A stretch of 64,000 nt of DNA from Comamonas koreensis (GTDB lineage Bacteria; Pseudomonadota; Gammaproteobacteria; Burkholderiales; Burkholderiaceae_C): positions 3,658,001 through 3,722,000 of the forward strand of contig NZ_CP043575.1 of NCBI RefSeq assembly GCF_014076495.1, given 5' to 3'. The notes under the pieces are model-generated. The model had not been told where the DNA came from, did not search any database, and was given only the letters and a program-made list of their open reading frames with translations. How positions within the stretch are numbered: the first letter of the stretch is position 1; every line of letters starts with the position of its first letter. This document shows positions 26,555 through 35,025 of this stretch, piece after piece. The position numbers and the translations under genes are program-made.

Positions 26555-27946
26555 ATGCAAGAAGACAACGCCCTCCCCTGGTTGCCGCGACTGACCGCGT
26601 GGGGCGGGCCGCGTTTTTTGCAGATTGCCGATGCCTTGCAAGCGGCCGTGGCAGACGGCCTGCTACAGCCCGGCGATCGCCTGCCGCCGCAGCGCCATCT
26701 GGCGGCCTTGCTGGACGTGGACCTGACGACCGTCACCCGTGCCTACGACGAGGCCCGGCGCCGTCACCTGCTCGAAGGGCGCGGCGCGCGGGGCACCTAT
26801 GTGGCAGCGCCCAAGGTGGCGCTGACCGCGGTGCTCGACCTGGGCATGAACACGCCGCCGCCGCCGGCGGGTCTGGATTTTGACGATCTGCTCAAGCAAG
26901 GCCTGTCGCAGGTGCTGATGGGGGCGGATTCTGCGCTGCTGATGACCTACCATCTGGGTGGCGGCAGCGATGTGGACCGCCAAGCCGGCGCCCAGTGGCT
27001 CAAGCCCATGTTGGGGCCGGTCGATGCCGAGCAGCTCGTTGTCTGCCCGGGCGCGCAGGCAGCAATTGCCGCCTCCATCCTGGCGCTGACGGAACCGGGC
27101 GACGTGATCCTGGCCGAGCCGATGGGCTACCCCGGCCTGCGCACTGCGGCCACGCAGTTGGGCCGGCAGATCATCGCCGTGCCCAGCGACCCGCATGGCA
27201 TGCTGCCCGACGACCTGGAGCAGGCCTGCCGCCAGCACCAGCCGGCACTGCTCTACCTCAACCCCACCCTGCAGAACCCGACCGCCACCACGATGCCGCT
27301 GGAACGGCGCCAGGCGCTCGTGCGCATTGCCCAGCGCAACCATGTCCGCATCGTCGAGGATGACCCCTACTGGCTGCTGGCCGAGACACCACCGCCGCCG
27401 CTGGCCAGCCTGGCGCCCGAGCAGGTGCTCTATATCTCCACCCTGTCCAAATGCCTGACGCCCGGCCTGCGCGTGGCCTTTGTGCGGGCGCGCGATCCTG
27501 CCTTGCGCGAGCGCTTCCAGACTGCCCTGCGCTCCTTTGCGCTGATGGTCTCGCCACTGTCTGCAGCACTGGCCACGCAATGGATTTTGGGCGGCTCGGC
27601 CTATGGGCTGATGGAGGGCGTGCGCAAGGAGGCCCGCCTGCGCCACCGCATGGCGCGCGATCTGCTGGCCGGCCGCTACAGCGGCGCGGGCGATGGCCTG
27701 CATGTCTGGTTGGAACTGCCAGGGTATTGGAGCCCCGCCCAACTCGCGCAAGCCGCCCAGCGCGAAGGCATCGCCGTCACCCCGGCAGAGGCCTTTGCCA
27801 GCGGCGCGGCAGACACTGCCCAGGTCAATGCCATCCGCATCTCGCTGGGCAGCATCAAGGACCGGGGGCGCTTGCAGGCGGGGCTGCAGCGCTTGTCGGC
27901 GCTGCTGGCGCGGCGGCCCGATGCGTTCACGGCTGCCGTGGTTTGA
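26555..27946 (+). CDS. MocR-type regulator (GntR winged helix plus aminotransferase domain)
   Basis: A 463-residue fusion. Residues about 10-75 are a GntR winged helix (DALQAAVADGLLQPGDRLPPQRHLAALL, TTVTRAYDEARRR). Residues about 110-460 form a fold-type I PLP domain with GAQAAIAASILALTEPGDVI, the Asn in LNPTLQNPTATTM, the Asp in VEDDPYWL, and the PLP Lys in ISTLSKCLTPGLRVAF. Such proteins sense amino acids, PLP or amines and control nearby genes. I chose MQEDNALPW; upstream in-frame sequence lacks domain character, though the ribosome site is weak. Confidence 0.9.
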   Translation: MQEDNALPWLPRLTAWGGPRFLQIADALQAAVADGLLQPGDRLPPQRHLAALLDVDLTTVTRAYDEARRRHLLEGRGARGTYVAAPKVALTAVLDLGMNTPPPPAGLDFDDLLKQGLSQVLMGADSALLMTYHLGGGSDVDRQAGAQWLKPMLGPVDAEQLVVCPGAQAAIAASILALTEPGDVILAEPMGYPGLRTAATQLGRQIIAVPSDPHGMLPDDLEQACRQHQPALLYLNPTLQNPTATTMPLERRQALVRIAQRNHVRIVEDDPYWLLAETPPPPLASLAPEQVLYISTLSKCLTPGLRVAFVRARDPALRERFQTALRSFALMVSPLSAALATQWILGGSAYGLMEGVRKEARLRHRMARDLLAGRYSGAGDGLHVWLELPGYWSPAQLAQAAQREGIAVTPAEAFASGAADTAQVNAIRISLGSIKDRGRLQAGLQRLSALLARRPDAFTAAVV

Positions 27947-27972
27947 CGACCGCTTTACCCAAGGATCCTGCC

Positions 27973-28632
27973 ATGCCCGCAGCAGAAGAAGAGCGCGATC
28001 TGCTTGAGCACTACGTCGAGGCCGCTGCGCCCTTTCTCGCGCTCCATCCACAGCTGCTTGCACCCCGTGAAGTGCTGGAACACACCGCGCAATTCGCCTA
28101 CCACCCGCTGGTCCAACAGCTGAGCTGCTATGTGCTCGATGATGCGAACACCAGCGACCACCACCTTCTGGCCACCCGCTCGCCGCTCGCAGGCTGCGTG
28201 CTTTTCCTCAGCCACGATGGCGATACGCGCGCCGTTTTCGATTCGGCAACAAGCTTTTTGGTGGCGCTGCAACAGGCGCAAGCCAGCGACCAGGAAGTCT
28301 CCGATCTGCATCCCGCGCTATCCCCTATTGCACAGGACCAGGATGCCTTGGGTGCATGCATACACAGGCTGCTGGATGATCAGGAATGGAACGATGTCGT
28401 TGTCGCACTCATTCCTTCGCTCAGCCTGGAAGACAAGGACCTGTTGCACAGACTGGTGGCCGATGACGACTTCTTTCTCGGTGAGGCCGTCGCGATGGCC
28501 ATCCAAAAGCGCCCTGACCAAGCACTGCTACCCATGGCTCAGCTGTGCGCAGCGCACGCACAGCCACAGGTTGCTCGGGCGGGAAAGCTTGCTGTTAAAC
28601 GGATCCATCAGCTGGGCCAGCGCCCTCAGTAA
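27973..28632 (+). CDS. Conserved-looking protein of unknown function
   Basis: A 219-residue soluble protein beginning MPAAEEERDLLEHYVEAAAP, with AAGGA a few bases upstream. It is rich in Leu, Asp and His. A central beta-like region (CVLFLSHDGDTRAVFDSATSFLVAL) is followed by an alpha-helical tail that reads like short helical repeats (DDDFFLGEAVAMAIQKRPDQ, QVARAGKLAVKRIHQLG). It has no signal peptide, membrane segment or catalytic motif I can name. It follows the MocR gene by 26 bp on the same strand, so it may be cotranscribed. Confidence 0.65.
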   Translation: MPAAEEERDLLEHYVEAAAPFLALHPQLLAPREVLEHTAQFAYHPLVQQLSCYVLDDANTSDHHLLATRSPLAGCVLFLSHDGDTRAVFDSATSFLVALQQAQASDQEVSDLHPALSPIAQDQDALGACIHRLLDDQEWNDVVVALIPSLSLEDKDLLHRLVADDDFFLGEAVAMAIQKRPDQALLPMAQLCAAHAQPQVARAGKLAVKRIHQLGQRPQ

Positions 28633-28850
28633 ATCGCCTCTGCACAGCCAGCGCTATAGTCGGCCCGTCGAAAAAGGCAGACTTGGTTTGGTAAGCCCAG
28701 GTCCTTCCACACGGAAGCGCTGACTCTGCCCGCGCATGGGTCCCCACGACGAACGTGCACCGCATCTGCTTGCGGCCATCGGTTCGTCCCAGGGGTTCTC
28801 AAGACAAAGAATCACTCCGGCCGAACGGTCAAACGAGAGAGGACAAGTCC

Positions 28851-29453
28851 ATGCCTACGATCCCCCCTTACGACGTCATCATTGTTGGTGCAGGCTCCGT
28901 CGGCCTGCTGCTCAGCTGCGAGCTGCGGCTGGCCCAGTGCTCTGTGCTGGTGCTCGAGCAAGCCGGCGACCCGCACTCCCCGCTCAAGCAAGCGCCCTTT
29001 GGCATTCGCGGCCTCACTATCCCCTCGCTGGAGGCGCTGCAGCGCCGGGGCTTGCTGGAGGCCGTCACCGCACCCCTACATGGTGGCGCGCCCACCGCAT
29101 TGCGCCCCCATTGGCTGCAGCATGCGCGCCGGCCTGGCGGGCCCCCCCACCCCTTGGTCGGTCGCAGCGCGCCCGACTTTGCGCTGGCCGATGGCTCGAC
29201 CCTCGCTGGCCATCTGCAGACCGGCCAGGGCTTATTGCTGGACTTTGGCTGCGCCGCGCCGTTGCGTGACTTGTCGGCAGGGTGGCAGGGGCACCTCCGC
29301 TATATCGCCCGCAGCACGGCGGATGAACTTGGCTTGCAATCGCTACTGGTCCGTCCGGATGGCATCGTCGCCTGGGTGGGTGACGGTAAGGCATCGCAAG
29401 CGCCAGTCGCAACCGCTATCCAGCGCTGGTTTGGCCAGCCCCTGCAGCGCTGA
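28851..29453 (+). pseudogene. FAD-dependent aromatic hydroxylase with a large internal deletion
   Basis: The 200-residue frame joins two ends of a family that is normally about 500 residues long. Residues 1 to about 95 are the N-terminus of an FAD_binding_3 monooxygenase (DVIIVGAGSVGLLLSCELRL, LVLEQAGDP, GIRGLTIPSLEALQRRGLL). From HPLVGRSAPDFALADGSTL onward it is the thioredoxin-like C-terminal domain (GLLLDFG, LLVRPDGIVAW). The central substrate domain and second FAD motif are missing, apparently between RRPGG and HPLVGR. The reading frame is kept and GAGAGGA precedes the start, so a short protein may be made, but hydroxylase activity is very unlikely. Confidence 0.8.
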
Positions 29454-29485
29454 TGCGCGGGCAGTGCTCTGCGGAGGGCCGGACC

Positions 29486-29884
29486 TTAATCCGGCTCCGG
29501 CCAAAACATCTTTCGGACCTGGTCGTTGAAGTAAGGCAGCATCAAGGTCAAACCACCCGAGGCATTGGCCAGAAAGTCCAGCACCTGGGCCCAGGACGAT
29601 TCGACGGAGAGCCAGTTGTTGCCGACGATAAACAGCAGGCCGCAGGCGGTGGTGACCAGGTTGAGCGCGGGCGCCCAGGGGCGAAAGCGCATGCAGCCAT
29701 AAAAACCGGCGCTCCAGCCCAGGATGATCAAGCACAGCAGCACGACCATCTCCCCCTCCAGCGCGATGGGAAACCGCAGCGGATGCTGCGAGGACAGCAG
29801 CTCGGTCCTGAAATCCATGCGGATGGACAGCACTAACAGGAGGACGGTGGCGATAACGAGCAGGCGGTAGCGATTTTTGGTCAT
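29486..29884 (-). CDS. Small integral membrane protein, unknown
   Basis: A 132-residue protein with three or four hydrophobic segments (about 8-21 LLVIATVLLLVLSI, 46-66 MVVLLCLIILGWSAGFYGC, 73-90 ALNLVTTACGLLFIVGN, and a weaker one near 105-117). The tail FNDQVRKMFWPEPD should be cytoplasmic. No family is recognised and no clear ribosome site is seen. It is convergent with the deleted monooxygenase gene and separated from arsH by about 110 bp. Confidence 0.6.
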   Translation of the reverse strand: MTKNRYRLLVIATVLLLVLSIRMDFRTELLSSQHPLRFPIALEGEMVVLLCLIILGWSAGFYGCMRFRPWAPALNLVTTACGLLFIVGNNWLSVESSWAQVLDFLANASGGLTLMLPYFNDQVRKMFWPEPD

Positions 29885-29997
29885 GGGTCTGGGGCAAGTT
29901 GCGCCATGCTAGCAAATCGCCTGCCGCCGGCGGCCTTCTCCTCTGGGCCATCTGGGCCCTCTGGACTGTGTCGCCCCTTTCGTATCCCGCGCAGCGC

Positions 29998-30714
29998 TCA
30001 CAGGCTCGCCAAGGTCTGGGCATGCATCTTTGCACGCTCCTCCTTGCGCTCGCTGTAGCGGTCCACCAGATAGGGCGCGATATCCCTGGTCAGCAGGGTG
30101 AACTTCAGCAGCTCCTCCATCACATCCACCACACGGTCATAAAAAGGCGATGGCTTCATGCGCCCCTCGTCATCAAACTCCTGGTAGGCCTTGGCGACCG
30201 AGCTTTGGTTGGGAATGGTCAACAGGCGCATCCAGCGGCCCAGAATGCGCAGCTGGTTCACGGCATTGAAGGACTGCGAGCCCCCGCTCACCTGCATAAC
30301 CGCCAGCGTCTTTCCTTGCGTGGGCCGCACAGCGCCTTCGGACAGCGGTATCCAGTCCACCTGGGTCTTCATGATGCCGGTCATCGCGCCGTGGCGCTCC
30401 GGTGACGTCCAGACCATGCCTTCGCACCACCGCACCAGCGCGCGCAGCTCCGCCACCTTGGGGTGGTCCTCCGGCACGCTATCGGGCTGCGGCAAGCCGT
30501 CGGGGTCGTAGATGCGGACCTCGGCCCCCATGCCTTCCAGCAGCCGGGCTGCCTCCTGGGTCAGGAGCCGGCTGTAGGAGCGCTCACGCAGCGAGCCATA
30601 CAGCATCAGAATGCGGGGAGCATGGGCAGACAACTGGCGAGGCTGCAGCTGCTGCGGGCCAGGGGCCTGGAAGCTGCGGGCGTCGATATGGCGGGAGATG
30701 GCATCAGCAGACAT
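29998..30714 (-). CDS. arsH: ArsH, NADPH-dependent FMN reductase / organoarsenical oxidase
   Basis: A 238-residue flavodoxin-like protein: [18 protein letters not shown] (FMN phosphate loop), [29 protein letters not shown], and [25 protein letters not shown]. ArsH proteins oxidise trivalent organoarsenicals using FMN and NADPH. It is the last gene of the ars operon, its ATG sharing one base with the Acr3 stop (TGATG). Confidence 0.95.
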   Translation of the reverse strand: MSADAISRHIDARSFQAPGPQQLQPRQLSAHAPRILMLYGSLRERSYSRLLTQEAARLLEGMGAEVRIYDPDGLPQPDSVPEDHPKVAELRALVRWCEGMVWTSPERHGAMTGIMKTQVDWIPLSEGAVRPTQGKTLAVMQVSGGSQSFNAVNQLRILGRWMRLLTIPNQSSVAKAYQEFDDEGRMKPSPFYDRVVDVMEELLKFTLLTRDIAPYLVDRYSERKEERAKMHAQTLASL

Positions 30715-31787
30715 CAGTGTCCTTGGGTGGATGCAGCTGGCAGGGCATTTTCATACCAGCGCTTGGATCGGTTGACAACGGCCACGACGGCCAGCATCAC
30801 CGGCACCTCGATCAGCACACCGACCACGGTGGCCAGTGCTGCGCCCGAGTTCAGGCCAAACAGGCTGATCGCGGTGGCGACGGCCAGTTCAAAGAAGTTG
30901 CTGGCGCCAATCAGCGCCGAGGGCCCGGCCACGCAATGGGCCACCCCCAGCTTCTGGTTGAGCCAGTACGCCAGCCCGGCATTGAGCATCACTTGCACCA
31001 GGATGGGCACGGCCAAGAGCGCAATCACCAAGGGCTGCGCCAGGATCGACTGGCCCTGGAACGCAAACAGCAGCACCAGCGTGGCGAGCAAGGCCAGGAT
31101 GGACACCGGCCCCATCAACTCGGCCGCCCGGCCCAGTGCCTGGCTGCCGCGCCTGAGCAGGTATTTGCGCAGCATCTGGGCCAGCGCCACCGGCACCAGG
31201 ATGTAGAGCACGACCGAAACCAGCAAGGTGTCCCAGGGCACCGTGATCGAGGAGATGCCCAGCAGCAAGGCCACGATCGGCGCAAAGGCCACCAGCATGA
31301 TGGCGTCGTTCAAGGCCACCTGCGACAGCGTGAAGTACGGGTCCCCCTTGCACAGCTGGCTCCAGACAAAGACCATCGCCGTGCATGGCGCTGCGGCGAG
31401 CAAAATCAAACCGGCGACATAGCTGTCGATCTGCGCAGGATCGAGCCACTGCACAAACACATGGCGCAAAAACAGCCAGGCCAGCAAGGCCATCGAAAAC
31501 GGCTTGAGGCCCCAGTTGATGAACAAGGTCACCCCTATGCCACGGGCATGGCGGCGCAGCTGCGACAGCGCAGAAAAGTCAATCTTGAGCAGCATGGGAA
31601 TCACCATCACCCAGATGAGCACACCCACCGGCAGGTTCACCTTGGCCACCTCCATCGCAGCCACGGCCTCGGTCAGGCCCGGCACGGCATAACCCAGGCC
31701 CACGCCAGCGCAGATGCACAGCAGCACCCAGAGCGTGAGGTAGCGCTCAAACCCACCGATCACCGGCTTGGTCTCAGTCACGGGCAT
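30714..31787 (-). CDS. Arsenite efflux permease of the Acr3 family
   Basis: A 357-residue inner-membrane protein with ten predicted helices. It shows the Acr3 signatures [18 protein letters not shown] (conserved Cys in the fourth helix region), [18 protein letters not shown] and [18 protein letters not shown]. It exports As(III) using the proton gradient. The ATG at 31787 has GGAG 8 nt upstream; an in-frame TTG two codons earlier is less likely. It follows arsC by 2 bp. Confidence 0.95.
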   Translation of the reverse strand: MPVTETKPVIGGFERYLTLWVLLCICAGVGLGYAVPGLTEAVAAMEVAKVNLPVGVLIWVMVIPMLLKIDFSALSQLRRHARGIGVTLFINWGLKPFSMALLAWLFLRHVFVQWLDPAQIDSYVAGLILLAAAPCTAMVFVWSQLCKGDPYFTLSQVALNDAIMLVAFAPIVALLLGISSITVPWDTLLVSVVLYILVPVALAQMLRKYLLRRGSQALGRAAELMGPVSILALLATLVLLFAFQGQSILAQPLVIALLAVPILVQVMLNAGLAYWLNQKLGVAHCVAGPSALIGASNFFELAVATAISLFGLNSGAALATVVGVLIEVPVMLAVVAVVNRSKRWYENALPAASTQGH

Positions 31788-31789
31788 GT

Positions 31790-32278
31790 TCAAGACTCCG
31801 CAATCCGTTGCACAGCCGCTTGCAGCGCCTGGTTGCCCAGCTTGTCAAACGGCAATTGCAACAGCTGCAGCATGCGGTAGGCCAGCGCCTGGCGGGTGAG
31901 CTCAAAACGCTGGGCTTGCTCCACGCTGGGAGCCTCGGAAGGGTCCGGGTAGCTCCAATGGGCACGCACCGGCGCGCCCGGCCACAAGGGACAAGGCTGG
32001 GCAGCGGCGCTGTCGCAAACGGTGATGACCACGCGCATCTCTGGCACGCCGGGCTGCGCAAACCGGTCCATGCTCTTGCTCGACAGCGCCGATGTGTCCA
32101 CGCCTGCAGCACGCAACGCCGCCAGCGCCTGCGGGTGGACACGGCCACTGGGTGCAGCGCCGGCGCTGAAGGCTTTGGCATCGATGCCCAGTGTCTGCGC
32201 CCAGTGGTTGAACATGGCCTCGGCCAGCACGCTGCGGGCCGAATTGTGGGTGCACAGCACCAAAACATGGGTGGTCAT
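31790..32278 (-). CDS. arsC: Arsenate reductase, low-molecular-weight phosphatase type
   Basis: A 162-residue enzyme reducing As(V) to As(III). The P-loop CTHNSARS (Cys9, Arg15), the redox cysteines Cys88 (TVCDSAAAQ) and Cys96 (PCPLWPG), and the DP loop (SYPDPSE) place it with ArsC proteins of the LMW-PTP fold rather than the glutaredoxin-type E. coli enzyme. The ATG at 32278 lies 2 bp past the arsR stop. Confidence 0.94.
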   Translation of the reverse strand: MTTHVLVLCTHNSARSVLAEAMFNHWAQTLGIDAKAFSAGAAPSGRVHPQALAALRAAGVDTSALSSKSMDRFAQPGVPEMRVVITVCDSAAAQPCPLWPGAPVRAHWSYPDPSEAPSVEQAQRFELTRQALAYRMLQLLQLPFDKLGNQALQAAVQRIAES

Positions 32279-32280
32279 CG

Positions 32281-32619
32281 TCAGCAGCCTTTGTCGCTGG
32301 CAGGGCAGCACTGGGGAGCTGTCACCTCGCAGCGGGCGCCCGCGCAGCAGTTCTCGGTCAAATAGCGCAGAACGCCATCCATGCGCGCAAAGTCTGCGCG
32401 GTAGACCAGGTTGCGGCTCACGCGCTCCTGCGTGACCAGGCCCGCATGGACCAGCTCCTTGAGGTGAAAAGACAGCGCCGTGGCCGCAACGCCCAGCGCC
32501 TCCACCAGCACCGAGGGCGTGAGCCCGTCAGCCCCGGCCACCACCAGCGCACGAAACACCTGCAAGCGGACGTGGTGGGCAAGGGCAGCCAGGGATTTGA
32601 TGACATGGTCTTCATTCAT
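32281..32619 (-). CDS. arsR: ArsR-family arsenic-responsive repressor
   Basis: A 112-residue winged-helix repressor, first gene of the operon. The DNA-reading helix is VAATALSFHLKELVHAGLV. The classical ELCVCDL sensor in that helix is absent; instead the C-terminus is Cys-rich (Cys91, Cys92, Cys97, then CC and a final C), like the Acidithiobacillus ferrooxidans type, where C-terminal cysteines bind As(III). The ATG at 32619 directly abuts its operator and has no Shine-Dalgarno sequence; the next Met is at residue 80, so the mRNA may be leaderless. Confidence 0.93.
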   Translation of the reverse strand: MNEDHVIKSLAALAHHVRLQVFRALVVAGADGLTPSVLVEALGVAATALSFHLKELVHAGLVTQERVSRNLVYRADFARMDGVLRYLTENCCAGARCEVTAPQCCPASDKGC

Positions 32620-32647
32620 ATTTCAATGATACTTGAAATATTGAAAT
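32620..32647. promoter_or_regulatory. ars operator
   Basis: ATTTCAA (32620-32626) and TTGAAAT (32633-32639) form a perfect 7-bp inverted repeat with a 6-nt spacer. A third half-site TTGAAAT follows at 32641-32647. It touches the arsR start codon, which is where an ArsR dimer would block transcription start. Confidence 0.8.
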
Positions 32648-32767
32648 AAAGCACCGAAAAAATTAGTGTTTGCCAGCAACGCGCCCGAAAAGCCCATGGA
32701 GCCCTGGCAGCCGGTAGCGAGGTTGGGTCACGGGGTATCGAGCAGATAGAGCCGGCTGGCCCATGAA

Positions 32768-33286
32768 TCAGGCCGTGGGTGCGTTCAAGACCGCTTCATA
32801 CGCAAGCAGATCCGCTTGGGAAAAGCAGCAGAAGACCACCTCTTCAATGGGGGTGTGTGCAGACAAGCTCTCTCGAACCGTGCGCACTGCCAACTGAACA
32901 GCCAACGCCATGGGATAGCCAAAGATGCCCGTGCTGATGCTGGGAAAAGCGATGGATGCCACCGACTTCTCCTCAGCCAGCGCCATACAGCGCCGGTAGC
33001 AAGCAGCCAGCAGCTCCGGCTCGCCCTTGTTTCCGCCTCGCCACACGGGCCCCACGGTGTGGATGATGTAGTCCGCATGCAGCCGGTAGGCCTGGGTCAG
33101 CTTGGCATCCCCTGTTTTGCAACCACCCAACAGCCTGCATTCATGTACCAGGTCCGGGCCTGCTGCACGGTGGATGGCACCATCCACACCACCACCGCCC
33201 AGCAGCGACGAGTTGGCGGCGTTCACGATCGCTCCCACATGGAGTTGGGTGATATCGGATTGGACGGCGTGCAGACGTGTGGACAT
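32768..33286 (-). CDS. Macrodomain protein, O-acetyl-ADP-ribose deacetylase type
   Basis: A 172-residue MacroD/YmdB-type macrodomain that binds ADP-ribose and should remove acetyl or ADP-ribosyl groups. It has [55 protein letters not shown] and [12 protein letters not shown], the main ligand loops. [15 protein letters not shown] is the natural start; longer upstream readings do not look like coding sequence. It is not obviously part of the ars operon. Confidence 0.92.
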   Translation of the reverse strand: MSTRLHAVQSDITQLHVGAIVNAANSSLLGGGGVDGAIHRAAGPDLVHECRLLGGCKTGDAKLTQAYRLHADYIIHTVGPVWRGGNKGEPELLAACYRRCMALAEEKSVASIAFPSISTGIFGYPMALAVQLAVRTVRESLSAHTPIEEVVFCCFSQADLLAYEAVLNAPTA

Positions 33287-33511
33287 GGGCGAACAGCTCA
33301 ATGGTGGACAAACAAGGCCCCTGCAAAGGGCGGGCAGCGGTGCCAACGCATCATCGCAGACTGCGCTGGCAGGCTTTGCAACAGGACAAGCCTCTTTGAT
33401 AGCCATCAACAAGGGCTTGCTGAAGACTCGCGCCAATCGGTGTCCCAGATCAGCGAGAAGCCATGCCACCCACCATGCCGGCGCCCCCAGCCAAGCCCGC
33501 GGACGCAGTAG

Positions 33512-33640
33512 AATGGCCCGCACTTGTTCGCAAAGAAGCCGGTGACAATCCGGCACGGTCGCGCCACTGTATCGCTGCCGCAGGCCCCGGGCTCGCCCCG
33601 CGCCTTGCGCTGCCAAGTCAGACCTTTGTGCCAAGCCACC
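33512..33640 (+). ncRNA. Cobalamin (B12) riboswitch
   Basis: The conserved aptamer core is easily read: GCAAAGAAGCCGGTGACAAT at 33530-33549, then CCGGCAC and GGTCGCGCCACTGTA (to 33571), and further on the CCAAGTCAGACC segment (33613-33624). An ACCAGC...GCTGGT hairpin lies downstream, at about 33645-33676. It should reduce expression of cobW-cobN-chlD when adenosylcobalamin is abundant. Confidence 0.88.
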
Positions 33641-33706
33641 CCCGAACCAGCTACAACCGGTATCCGCCCGCTGGTTTGCCTAGGACGCGCTTTTCCTGGA
33701 GTTCCC

Positions 33707-33805
33707 ATGCAGACACCTGCCCCCAGCCGCCGCTTGGCGCTGCCCTTGCACCCTGCGCTGTGGCGCACAGGCCTGGCCTGGCCGTTGGCGGGATGCGGCC
33801 GCTAG
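33707..33805 (+). CDS. 32-residue ORF between riboswitch and cobW
   Basis: ATG at 33707 follows GGAG at a good distance (CTGGAGTTCCC). It encodes [20 protein letters not shown] and a short hydrophobic end, stopping at 33805. It may be the real first cistron regulated by the riboswitch, or a shrunken cobalt-transport gene of the CbtB type that often sits at this place. I see no His-rich metal motif that would confirm this. Confidence 0.4.
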   Translation: MQTPAPSRRLALPLHPALWRTGLAWPLAGCGR

Positions 33806-33948
33806 GCGGCCAGCACTCGTCCAGCGCCGGCCCTTGCCCCCGCCCCGCCTCCCCCCTTTTTGTTTCAGACTGCCCCGCGCACTGCGCCCACCGGCCCCGC
33901 CGCAGGCTTGCCCGGCAGCCCTCCCCTTTTTATTTGGAGACATCCCCC

Positions 33949-35025
33949 ATGCGCACCAGCCAGAAGATTCCAGCCACCATCGTCACCGGCTTTCTGGGCA
34001 GCGGCAAGACCACCTTGCTGCGCCATATCCTGTCCAACGCCAACGGCCGCCGCATTGCGGTGATCGTCAATGAGTTTGGCGAGCTGGGCATCGATGGCGA
34101 GATCCTGCGCGGCTGCGGCATTGGCTGCGATGACGAGAATAGCGAGCAGGCCGGCCAGCTCTATGAACTGGCCAATGGCTGCATGTGCTGCACCGTGCAG
34201 GAAGAGTTCTACCCCGTGATGCGCAAGCTCATCGAGCGCCGGGACGATATCGACCATATCCTTATCGAGACCAGCGGCCTGGCCCTGCCCAAGCCCCTGG
34301 TGCAGGCCTTCAACTGGCCCGAGATCAAGAACGCCTGTACGGTCGATGCGGTGATCACCGTGGTCGATGTGCCCGCCGCTGCGGCCGGCCAGTTTGCCGC
34401 CAACCCCGCCGCCGTCGATCTGCAGCGCAAGCAGGACCCCAACCTCGACCACGAGTCGCCGCTGCATGAGCTGTTTGAAGACCAGCTCATCTCCGCCGAC
34501 CTGGTGGTGCTGAGCAAGCTTGACCAGGCCAGCGCCGCCGACCGCGCGGCCGTCGAGGCCCTGGTGCGCGAAGACATTCCACCCGCCGTCAAGATCGTCG
34601 CTGCCGACCATGGCCGCATCGACCTGGATGTGGTGCTGGGCCTGTCCAGCGCGTCTGAAGAGAGCATCGAATCGCGCAAGGGCCACCACGAGCACGAAGC
34701 CGGCCATGTGCATGACGAGCACGACCATGACGATTTCGACTCGGTCGTCGTGCAGCTGGGCGAGGTGGAGCGCGAAGCGCTGCTGGCCCAGCTGGCCGAG
34801 GTCGTGGCGCAGCAGACCGTCTACCGCATCAAGGGCTTTGTGGCCCTGCCCGGCAAGCCGATGCGCCTGGTGGTGCATGGCGTGGGCAAGCGCTTTGACA
34901 GCTACTTTGACCGCCCATGGCGCGCCGATGAAAAGCGCGCAAGCCACCTGGTCTTTATCGGCCATGACCTGGACGAGGCGGCCATCCGCGCCCAGCTCGC
35001 TGCCAGCCCGGTCGGAGCGCTCTGA
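33949..35025 (+). CDS. cobW: CobW-type GTPase metallochaperone
   Basis: A 358-residue G3E GTPase thought to deliver cobalt for cobalamin synthesis. Walker A is [10 protein letters not shown] (residues 13-22). The metal motif is GCMCC (77-81), followed by switch residues ([10 protein letters not shown]) and the guanine-recognition SKLD. A His-rich linker ([17 protein letters not shown]) joins the CobW_C domain ([18 protein letters not shown]). The ATG has GGAGA upstream. Its stop shares a base with the cobN start (TGATG). Confidence 0.93.
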   Translation: MRTSQKIPATIVTGFLGSGKTTLLRHILSNANGRRIAVIVNEFGELGIDGEILRGCGIGCDDENSEQAGQLYELANGCMCCTVQEEFYPVMRKLIERRDDIDHILIETSGLALPKPLVQAFNWPEIKNACTVDAVITVVDVPAAAAGQFAANPAAVDLQRKQDPNLDHESPLHELFEDQLISADLVVLSKLDQASAADRAAVEALVREDIPPAVKIVAADHGRIDLDVVLGLSSASEESIESRKGHHEHEAGHVHDEHDHDDFDSVVVQLGEVEREALLAQLAEVVAQQTVYRIKGFVALPGKPMRLVVHGVGKRFDSYFDRPWRADEKRASHLVFIGHDLDEAAIRAQLAASPVGAL

